Under the pieces are notes generated by a model. The model was not told the origin of the DNA. It ran no database searches and worked only from the letters and a program-made list of their open reading frames with translations. 64,000 nt of DNA. It comes from Phaeobacter italicus. GTDB taxonomy: Bacteria; Pseudomonadota; Alphaproteobacteria; Rhodobacterales; Rhodobacteraceae. Positions 42,991 to 49,783 of this stretch are shown piece by piece. A program made the position numbers and the translations under genes. Every line of letters starts with the position of its first letter. Position 1 is the stretch's first letter. The stretch lies in NCBI RefSeq assembly GCF_001258055.1, contig NZ_CVRM01000035.1:86660-150659 (forward strand). The letters run 5' to 3'.

Positions 42991-43018
42991 GATCCAAAAG
43001 CGTAAAAGCACCGTAATC
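42991..43018 (+). promoter_or_regulatory. RpoE-type autoregulatory promoter of rpoE-chrR
   Basis: TGATCC (42991-42996), 16 bp, CGTAAT (43013-43018). A transcript would start near 43025, which makes the ATG at 43024 impossible for this promoter and supports translation from GTG 43117. Identical in layout to the divergent promoter at 42903-42930. Confidence 0.82.
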
Positions 43019-43116
43019 CCGGTATGCTGACCTCGCTAAGCGACCAATCTCTTGCAGCGCTCGACGCTCCAGTTACGGTAGACCGTGACACAAGTGTTGT
43101 GCGTGAAAGGGAAAAA

Positions 43117-43674
43117 GTGGAACGGGAAAGCCTATCTGACCAAACGGTCTGGATGCTGGCGGTGCGCGACAATCGCGACCGGGTGGCGTTTGGTCGCCTG
43201 TTCGACTATTTCGCGCCCCGACTGAAAGGCGTGATTTGCCGCTCTGGCATGTCACCCAGTCAGGCGGAGGATGTCGTGCAGGATGTCATGCTGACCGTGT
43301 GGCGCAAGGCGGCGATGTTTGATCCAGAGCGTGCGCAGGTGTCTGCGTGGATTTTTCAGATCGCCCGCAACCGCCAGATCGACGTCATCCGCAAGGAGCG
43401 CAGGCCGGTCCCGGAAGAGCTGAAGCTGCCGGAAGAGACACAGGAAGATGCAGCCCAGGTGCTGGCGCTGGATCAGGAAACACAAAAACTGCGCGCCGCG
43501 TTGCGCCGTCTGAAACCCGCCCAGCGGGAAATGGTCGAAAAGGCCTACCTTGGGGAGCTCACTCATTCGGATATCCGGGACCAGACCGGATTGCCGCTTG
43601 GTACGATAAAATCGCGCATCCGTCTCGGTCTAGAGCGGCTGCGTCACGAATTGAAGGAACAAGGACTGACATGA
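43117..43674 (+). CDS. rpoE: ECF sigma factor RpoE (singlet-oxygen response)
   Basis: 185 residues from GTG 43117, chosen because AAAGGG ends 5 bp upstream and because the putative promoter lies too close to the in-frame ATG at 43024. Region 2: RLFDYFAPRLKGVICRSG..QAEDVVQDVMLTVWRKAAMFDPERAQVSAWIFQIARNRQIDVIRKERR. Region 4: ALRRLKPAQREMVEKAYLGELTHSDIRDQTGLPLGTIKSRIRLGLERLR. Close in pattern to Rhodobacter RpoE (ECF11). It overlaps chrR by 4 bp, the classic sigma/anti-sigma arrangement. Confidence 0.92.
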   Translation: MERESLSDQTVWMLAVRDNRDRVAFGRLFDYFAPRLKGVICRSGMSPSQAEDVVQDVMLTVWRKAAMFDPERAQVSAWIFQIARNRQIDVIRKERRPVPEELKLPEETQEDAAQVLALDQETQKLRAALRRLKPAQREMVEKAYLGELTHSDIRDQTGLPLGTIKSRIRLGLERLRHELKEQGLT

Positions 43675-44306
43675 CCGGTGTGCGTCATCATATCCCGGAC
43701 CCTCTGTTGGTTGCCTATGTGTCAGGATCGCTGCCACAGGCCTATTCGCTGGTGGTCGCAACCCACCTGTCCATGTGCGATGATTGTCGCGCCCGCGCCA
43801 CCGCACATGAGGCGGTTGGGGGATCCATCCTGGAAAGCTGCGGCACTGCCGATCTCTCCGGCGGGCTGCGTCAGCGCGTCTTTGACATGTTGGACGAGCC
43901 GGTCATTGAGACCCCGCGCTATGAGCGGTCCGGCATCTTTCCCGCACCGGTCATGGAGGCGCTCGGCGGCTTGCCGCCCAAGTGGAAGAGCCTCGGCATG
44001 GGGGTGCGCCAGTCCATTCTCAGCCATGACGAGGGCGGCAGTGTCCGACTTTTGTACATCCCCGGAGGACAAGCCGTTCCAGACCACGGCCACAACGGTT
44101 TGGAGCTGACGCTGGTCCTGCAGGGCGCGTTTCGGGACGAAACCGGCCGCTTTGGTGTTGGCGATCTGGAGGTGGCTGACGATGACCTGGAACATACCCC
44201 GGTGGCCGAAGACGGCGTGGCGTGCATCTGCCTTGCGGCGACGGACGCAGCGTTGCGGTTCCGTTCCCTTGTTCCGCGCCTCTTGCAGCCGATCTTTCGG
44301 ATCTGA
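43671..44306 (+). CDS. chrR: ChrR-type zinc anti-sigma factor
   Basis: 211 residues. The N-terminal anti-sigma domain holds the zinc set H6/H7, H32, C36, C39 (ATHLSMCDDC). The C-terminal cupin-like domain has VPDHGHNGLELTLVLQGAFRD and DDDLEHTP, giving the H-x-H...E...H metal set seen in R. sphaeroides ChrR, where it is needed to respond to singlet oxygen. It sequesters RpoE until the signal triggers its breakdown. Coupled to rpoE by ATGA. Confidence 0.92.
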   Translation: MTGVRHHIPDPLLVAYVSGSLPQAYSLVVATHLSMCDDCRARATAHEAVGGSILESCGTADLSGGLRQRVFDMLDEPVIETPRYERSGIFPAPVMEALGGLPPKWKSLGMGVRQSILSHDEGGSVRLLYIPGGQAVPDHGHNGLELTLVLQGAFRDETGRFGVGDLEVADDDLEHTPVAEDGVACICLAATDAALRFRSLVPRLLQPIFRI

Positions 44307-44345
44307 ACACCGCGTGCCCGTGACGAAATGGGCCTGTGAAACGAC

Positions 44346-44371
44346 AAAGGGCTGCCAATTGGCAGCCCTTT
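44346..44371. terminator. Bidirectional terminator chrR / gap
   Basis: AAAGGGCTGCC-AATT-GGCAGCCCTTT, an 11-bp stem with a four-base loop followed by TTTT. Flanking A and T runs allow use by both converging transcripts. Confidence 0.9.
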
Positions 44372-44407
44372 TCGATTGTGACGCGCGGTTGTACGCCTCG
44401 GCTCTGA

Positions 44408-45415
44408 TCAGCCGTTCATCACCTTGCCCATATGGCGGCCGGTGTCGATCATGCGGTTGGAGAAGCCCCATTCGTTATCGTACCAGCTTACGACACGGAC
44501 CAGACCTTCGGAGGTGACAGCGGTCTGCGGTGCGGCGAAACAGGACGAATGCGGGTCATGGTTGAAGTCGATCGAAACGAGCGGGTCAGTTTCGTAGGAC
44601 AGGATGCCGGCCAAGTCGCCCTCGGCCGCGGCCTTGAGCGCGGCATTCACGCTTTCGACTGTGGCGTCTTTTTCCGGCACAAAGCTCAGGTCAACCACAG
44701 ACACATTGGGTGTCGGCACCCGGATCGCAGAGCCTTCGAGGCGGCCCTTGAGGTGGGGCAGCACTTCGGCAATGGCGCGGGCTGCGCCAGTCGAGGTCGG
44801 GATCATCGATAGCGCCGCAGCGCGCGCCCGATAGAGATCCTTGTGGCTGGTGTCATGGGTCGGCTGGTCGCCTGTATAGGCGTGAATTGTGGTCATGTAG
44901 CCGGTCTTGATACCAAAGGCGTCATCCAGAACCTTGGCAACCGGTGCGAGGCAGTTCGTGGTGCAAGAGGCATTGGAGACGATAATGTCGTCCTTGGTCA
45001 GATCGCCGTGGTTCACGCCATAAACAACGGTGCGGTCGACCTCTTTGCCGGGGGCAGAGATCAGAACCCGCTTGGAGCCATTCTGCAGGTGCTTGGCTGC
45101 GCTGTCGCGTGTGGTGAACAGACCGGTGCATTCATAGGCAATGTCCACGTCCTGCCAGGGCAGCTCTTCGGGGTTGCGGATCGCGGTCAGTCGAATGCTG
45201 TGCTTGCCGACTTGCATGGTGTCGCCGTCGACCGTGACCTTTGCCGCGAGGCGGCCGTGCACGCTGTCGTACTTGAGCAGATGTGCAAGCGTGTCCGCCG
45301 GGGACAGGTCGTTGATCGCAACAACGGTGACGTCCTCGACGTTGTTTTCCAGCAGGGCGCGCATCACGCCACGGCCAATCCGGCCAAATCCATTGATCGC
45401 AATTTTCAAGGTCAT
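44408..45415 (-). CDS. gap: Type I glyceraldehyde-3-phosphate dehydrogenase
   Basis: 335 residues from ATG 45415. INGFGRIGRGVMRALLE is the NAD-binding loop, SNASCTTNCLAP contains catalytic C151, and the phosphate-site and C-terminal motifs (SMIPTSTGAARAIAEVLP, WYDNEWGFSNRMID) are intact. Converts glyceraldehyde-3-phosphate to 1,3-bisphosphoglycerate, or the reverse in gluconeogenesis. Asp36 after strand 2 (AINDLSP) is usual. A GTTAGCGCTAAC-like operator lies 74 bp upstream of the start codon. Confidence 0.95.
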   Translation of the reverse strand: MTLKIAINGFGRIGRGVMRALLENNVEDVTVVAINDLSPADTLAHLLKYDSVHGRLAAKVTVDGDTMQVGKHSIRLTAIRNPEELPWQDVDIAYECTGLFTTRDSAAKHLQNGSKRVLISAPGKEVDRTVVYGVNHGDLTKDDIIVSNASCTTNCLAPVAKVLDDAFGIKTGYMTTIHAYTGDQPTHDTSHKDLYRARAAALSMIPTSTGAARAIAEVLPHLKGRLEGSAIRVPTPNVSVVDLSFVPEKDATVESVNAALKAAAEGDLAGILSYETDPLVSIDFNHDPHSSCFAAPQTAVTSEGLVRVVSWYDNEWGFSNRMIDTGRHMGKVMNG

Positions 45416-45853
45416 AAGTGCAACTCCGACTGGGTCATGCAGGCCGGTGCAAAAAATCCGGCCTCTAGAGTGTGATGTTTGCGGCATCGTTATCGCTAAC
45501 ACTGCCGGAAATCAAGAGCGCAGCCGATGCCCTGACGCGGCGGCCCAGCCAAAAACGAACGCGCAGGGTGCGCGCCGTATTTTCAGGCATCTGAAAAGAC
45601 GGGAAAATTTGGCTCTATCTGTGGGCGCGATCACGGCAACGTGACGCGGCAACGGGCAGATCCCGCAGGGGGGCTCTCCGAACCGGAGCACATCACCATT
45701 CTGGTTTAGTCCTGTTCTGCCGCCTCTTGCCACAATTACGGACAGTTTGGACGATATCCGATCATCTGCACGCAAGGGTTGTTAGGGTTACCATTTGTAA
45801 ATCCAGGATTGTCAGGATGGCGCGTGTATCTTTGGGTTGTTTTGGGTGTTTTC
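45416..45853. promoter_or_regulatory. Divergent intergenic region gap / chemoreceptor
   Basis: 438 bp with no supported gene. Holds the gap promoter with the operator at 45489-45500 and, at the right, the chemoreceptor promoter. The stretch 45510-45770 showed no repeat, RNA gene or strong ORF. An alternative TTG start for the chemoreceptor would be at 45779. Confidence 0.4.
45489..45500. promoter_or_regulatory. Near-perfect copy of the pgi operator (GTTATCGCTAAC)
   Basis: Differs from the palindrome at 183-194 by one base (T for G at position 5). Position relative to gap parallels the pgi case, 64 and 74 bp upstream of the respective start codons. Suggests common control of two glycolytic or gluconeogenic genes by one LacI-type regulator that is not encoded in the window. 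Confidence 0.6.
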
Positions 45854-48040
45854 ATGCGGCTTAGACTTGTAATGCTACTGGTAATTGGACCCCTCTTGGC
45901 ACTGGCTGGGGTTTTCGTGCTGATGGAGATCAACAATCAGCGACAAAACCATCAGGTTGCTGTCATTGCCGCTGAAAAGACCGCGGAAGATGGGCTGATC
46001 GGTGATCTGATCCATGAACTCCAGCGAGAGCGCGGATTCTCGGCTGGGTTTCTGTCCTCCAAGGGGCAGAATTTCGCAGCGGATCTGACAAGCCAACGCG
46101 CAGCGACCGACGCCGTGCTGGGGCGGACGTTGGGGCAGGTTTCGCGCTTGGCAGCTGACCACCCAGACGCCTACCGCACATCAGAAACTGCCCTTGCTGA
46201 ATTGTCGTTGATGCGGGCCAATGTGGACGGGCTGGCGATTCCGGTGCCGGACATGGCGTCTTATTACACCGGCATCATCAACAATCTGCTGCATGTGTCG
46301 CGGGCGGCGATCAGCGTGGACAATTCCAGCCGGTTTCAGGCGCTCTTGCAGGCGCGCTTCCTGATGAGCACCGCCAAAGAACGTGCCGGTCTGGAACGTG
46401 CAACGGGTGCTGTGGGAATTGGGCAGGGATTTGATCTGGCCCTGCACGACAGGTTTGTATCCCTTGTCGGGGGGCAGGATGCTCTATTGGCTGAGGCCTC
46501 AGCAGCATTGGACGAGGGCAGCTGGATTGCTGGTTTGCAGCAGTCACCTGAGTATCTGACACTGGAAACGCTGCGCCGCCAACTTGTTGCCAACTACGAA
46601 AAAGGGCAGGCCGCGGATATTTCCGGCAGCGCGTGGTTTCAGGCATCTTCCGCCTGGATCGACCTGCTGAGAGCCGAGGAGCAGAAGATCAACACCCGCA
46701 TCGTTGAATTCGCCCGCGAGGTTGAGGTGCGCAGCGGCACTGCGCTCAATCGCCTCGTGATGGTTGCGGTTGCGGCCTCCATCGCGGTCATGCTGTTTGC
46801 AATCGGTTGTTTTGAGCTGATGATCCGTCGGATCCGTGCCCTGACCATGGCAGTCGGCGCCTTTACCCGCGGTGACTTTGATGTCGAAATCAAGGGGACG
46901 ACCGGCAATGATGAACTGAGCCGCATGGCGCGCGCGGTCGATGGTTTCAAGGACGAGTCCCTGGCGATGCGCACCTCTGCGCAATCCCTGGAGGCGGCCC
47001 AGAAACAAAGAGAGGAAGAGCAGGCAGGTGTTTTCCAGACCGTGAAGGCGCATTTGACACGCCTGTCGGATGGAGATCTGACAGCAACCATCGACACGCC
47101 CTTTCCGCCGTCTTTCGAGGGATTGCGCGGCGATTTCAACGATACCCTTGCAACGCTTGGGGCGACGTTCGGGCAGATCGCAGATGCGGCAGCCAGTATT
47201 CGCAACGGCGCGGCCGAAATTCGGCAATCTTCCAGTGATCTGTCTTATCGCACCGAAAGCCAGGCTGCCACGCTGGAAGAAACCGCAGCAGCGTTGGAAG
47301 AGATGACCGCCAGCATCCGCTCTGGCGCCGAGCGAACCCGCACGGTAGAGCACACGATGGCCGAAACCCGTCAGGAAGCAGAGACCAGCGGGGTCGTGGT
47401 GCAGAACGCCGTGTCTGCCATGACTGAGATCGAGCAATCCTCAGGTAAGATATCTCAGATCATTTCGGTGATCGATGATATTGCCTTTCAGACCAATCTT
47501 CTGGCTCTCAATGCCGGGGTAGAGGCCGCCCGTGCAGGCGAGGCGGGGCGTGGGTTTGCGGTGGTCGCAAGCGAAGTGCGCGCCTTGGCGCAGCGGTCCT
47601 CTGATGCGGCGATGGAAATCAAGACGCTTATCGAGGACAGCTCGCGTCAGGTCGATCACGGCGTAGAGCTGGTCGGGAAAGCAGGTGATGCCCTCACCAG
47701 CATTGTCGAGCGGATCAATCATGTCTCGCAACTGGTGTCAGAGATCGCCGAAGGGGCGGTTGAGCAATCAACCGGCCTCAACGAAATCAACACCGGCGTG
47801 AGCCAATTGGATCAGGTCACCCAGCAAAACGCCGCAATGGTGGAGGAAGCGACTGCCGCCGGGCATATGCTGGACGGCGATGCTACGAAACTTGCGGATC
47901 TGGTGGACAAGTTCAGGATCAGCTCTGCAGGCGGCGCTGCGCGGGGAGGGGCGGACCCCATTGATGCAGCGCTGTCAGAAACGGTGCATTACCACGTAGA
48001 ATCAGCTCCATTCCCTGCCTCTTCTGCGCGCTCAGCCTAA
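45854..48040 (+). CDS. Methyl-accepting chemotaxis protein with NIT-type sensor
   Basis: 728 residues from ATG 45854. Membrane helix at 3-22, a periplasmic all-helical domain of about 280 residues carrying LIHELQRERGFSAGFLSSKG, the signature of the nitrate/nitrite-sensing NIT fold, helix 2 (VMVAVAASIAVMLFAIGCFELM), two HAMP units, and the signalling tip IDDIAFQTNLLALNAGVEAARAGEAGRGFAVVASEVRALAQRS. It probably couples an anion or related ligand to chemotaxis. The sensor fold is called from the ERGxSAGFL motif only. No C-terminal NWETF-like CheR tether was seen. Confidence 0.85.
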   Translation: MRLRLVMLLVIGPLLALAGVFVLMEINNQRQNHQVAVIAAEKTAEDGLIGDLIHELQRERGFSAGFLSSKGQNFAADLTSQRAATDAVLGRTLGQVSRLAADHPDAYRTSETALAELSLMRANVDGLAIPVPDMASYYTGIINNLLHVSRAAISVDNSSRFQALLQARFLMSTAKERAGLERATGAVGIGQGFDLALHDRFVSLVGGQDALLAEASAALDEGSWIAGLQQSPEYLTLETLRRQLVANYEKGQAADISGSAWFQASSAWIDLLRAEEQKINTRIVEFAREVEVRSGTALNRLVMVAVAASIAVMLFAIGCFELMIRRIRALTMAVGAFTRGDFDVEIKGTTGNDELSRMARAVDGFKDESLAMRTSAQSLEAAQKQREEEQAGVFQTVKAHLTRLSDGDLTATIDTPFPPSFEGLRGDFNDTLATLGATFGQIADAAASIRNGAAEIRQSSSDLSYRTESQAATLEETAAALEEMTASIRSGAERTRTVEHTMAETRQEAETSGVVVQNAVSAMTEIEQSSGKISQIISVIDDIAFQTNLLALNAGVEAARAGEAGRGFAVVASEVRALAQRSSDAAMEIKTLIEDSSRQVDHGVELVGKAGDALTSIVERINHVSQLVSEIAEGAVEQSTGLNEINTGVSQLDQVTQQNAAMVEEATAAGHMLDGDATKLADLVDKFRISSAGGAARGGADPIDAALSETVHYHVESAPFPASSARSA

Positions 48041-48211
48041 GACGGGCTCTTGTTGATACAGGGTGCGCCGGCACAACATATGCCACTGCCCGTCACGCCA
48101 AGGGCGACAATCGGTGGTCGATGTCGGTTCCGGATATAAACTCGTCCGGAACCGCCACGGTCAGTCGGCGCGCTTATTGGGCAAATGCTCCTGCAAGGAA
48201 CAGGAGCTGGC

Positions 48212-49462
48212 ATGCGGTACTCTGCGCTTGGACTGATCAAAGAGGCCCTGACGGGGCACAAGGGCTGGCGCCCGCAATGGCGGGATGTCGCGCCTCAATC
48301 GCACTATGACTATGTGATTATCGGTGGCGGCGGTCATGGTCTGGCAACGGCCTATTATCTGGCGAAAGTGTTTGGCGCTGCCCGGATCGCAGTGCTGGAA
48401 AAGGGCTGGATTGGGGGCGGCAATGTCGGCCGCAACACCACCATCATCCGCTCGAACTATCTGCTGGACGGAAACGAGCCGTTTTATGAGTTTTCTCTCA
48501 AGCTGTGGGAAAACCTCGAGCAGGATCTGAACTACAACGCGATGGTGAGCCAACGCGGCATCCTTAATCTGGTTCACACCGATGCCCAGCGTGATGCAGC
48601 GCGCAGACGCGGCAATGCGATGATCCTGAACGGCTCGGATGCAGAGCTGTTGGATACGGACGGGGTGCGGGCGATGTACCCGTTCCTCAACTTTTATGAT
48701 GCGCGTTTTCCCATCAAGGGCGGGCTGCTGCACCGCCGGGGCGGAACCGTGCGCCATGATGCGGTGGCATGGGGCTACGCCCGCGGCGCCGACATGCGCG
48801 GCGTCGACATTATCCAGAACTGCGAAGTCACCGGCCTGCGGATCGAGGGCGGCAAGGTTCAAGGGGTGGAGACCTCTCGTGGCTATATCGGCGCGGGCAA
48901 GGTCGGCGTGTCGGTTGCGGGCAATTCCAGCCGGGTGATGGCCTTGGCAGGGATGCGTCTGCCCATCGAAAGCCATGTGCTGCAGGCGTTTGTCTCTGAG
49001 GGGCTGAAACCGTTCATTCCCGGCGTCATCACCTATGGTGCGGGGCATTTTTACTGCAGCCAATCGGACAAGGGCGGCCTTGTCTTTGGTGGCGACATCG
49101 ACATGTATAATTCCTACGCGCAACGCGGCAATCTGCCAGTGGTCGAGGATGTGGTCGAAAGCGGCATGTCCCTGATCCCGGCGCTGGGCCGGGCGCGGCT
49201 GCTGCGCAGTTGGGGCGGCATCATGGATATGTCGATGGATGGCTCTCCCTTCATCGACCGGACCGATATCGAAGGGCTCTATTTCAATGGCGGTTGGTGT
49301 TACGGCGGCTTCAAGGCCACGCCTGCCGCGGGCTATTGTTTTGCACATCTCCTGAAAACCGACCGCCCCCATGAAACCGCCACGGCCTATCGCCTGGACC
49401 GGTTCATGAGCGGTCACATGATCGACGAAAAGGGCCAGGGCGCCCAACCCAACCTGCACTAA
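48212..49462 (+). CDS. soxB: Sarcosine oxidase beta subunit
   Basis: 416 residues from ATG 48212 (CAGGAG upstream). FAD-binding YDYVIIGGGGHGLATAYYLAKVFGAARIAVLEKGWIGGGNVGRNTTIIRSNYL is the heterotetrameric SoxB start; the flavin-attachment region and C-terminal FNGGWCYGGFKATPAAGYCFAH are present. With SoxA it oxidises sarcosine to glycine, sending the methyl carbon to tetrahydrofolate. First gene of soxBDAG. Confidence 0.95.
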   Translation: MRYSALGLIKEALTGHKGWRPQWRDVAPQSHYDYVIIGGGGHGLATAYYLAKVFGAARIAVLEKGWIGGGNVGRNTTIIRSNYLLDGNEPFYEFSLKLWENLEQDLNYNAMVSQRGILNLVHTDAQRDAARRRGNAMILNGSDAELLDTDGVRAMYPFLNFYDARFPIKGGLLHRRGGTVRHDAVAWGYARGADMRGVDIIQNCEVTGLRIEGGKVQGVETSRGYIGAGKVGVSVAGNSSRVMALAGMRLPIESHVLQAFVSEGLKPFIPGVITYGAGHFYCSQSDKGGLVFGGDIDMYNSYAQRGNLPVVEDVVESGMSLIPALGRARLLRSWGGIMDMSMDGSPFIDRTDIEGLYFNGGWCYGGFKATPAAGYCFAHLLKTDRPHETATAYRLDRFMSGHMIDEKGQGAQPNLH

Positions 49463-49474
49463 GGACAAGACGAG

Positions 49475-49783
49475 ATGATTATCAACCATCCGCTATTGGG
49501 GCCGCGCGATGCGCAGGAGTTCACCTATCTCGGCGATGCGGGGCTGATGAACCGCCCGTACTGGCTGTCTGAGACCGCGCTGCAGCAGTTCCACGACTAT
49601 CTGTATCTTCGCGAAAATCCGGCTGGTGAGCATCGTGAACTTTGGTTTCATGAACAGGGGGATCGCTCCTGGCTGGTCGTGACCCGCAACACTGTCACCC
49701 ATGAGATCCTCAAGGTCGAGCTGGCCCGGGATGTTGCCCTTGCGCAAAAGGCGGCCAACCTTGTCCAGGAGCCCTCGCAATGA
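49475..49783 (+). CDS. soxD: Sarcosine oxidase delta subunit
   Basis: 102 residues. MIINHPLLGPRDAQEFTYLGDA is the family start, though the usual zinc-binding cysteines of SoxD (C-P-x-C near the N-terminus) are not visible here, where the segment reads NHPLLGPRD. WFHEQGDRSWLVVTRNTVTHEI is the conserved C-terminal half. It lies between soxB and soxA with a 4-bp overlap to soxA. Confidence 0.88.
   Translation: MIINHPLLGPRDAQEFTYLGDAGLMNRPYWLSETALQQFHDYLYLRENPAGEHRELWFHEQGDRSWLVVTRNTVTHEILKVELARDVALAQKAANLVQEPSQ

Noticed and set aside
43024..43116. ATG 43024 as the rpoE start
   Set aside because: It coincides with the predicted transcription start of the TGATCC-N16-CGTAAT promoter, has no ribosome site, and would add 31 residues not seen in Rhodobacter RpoE.
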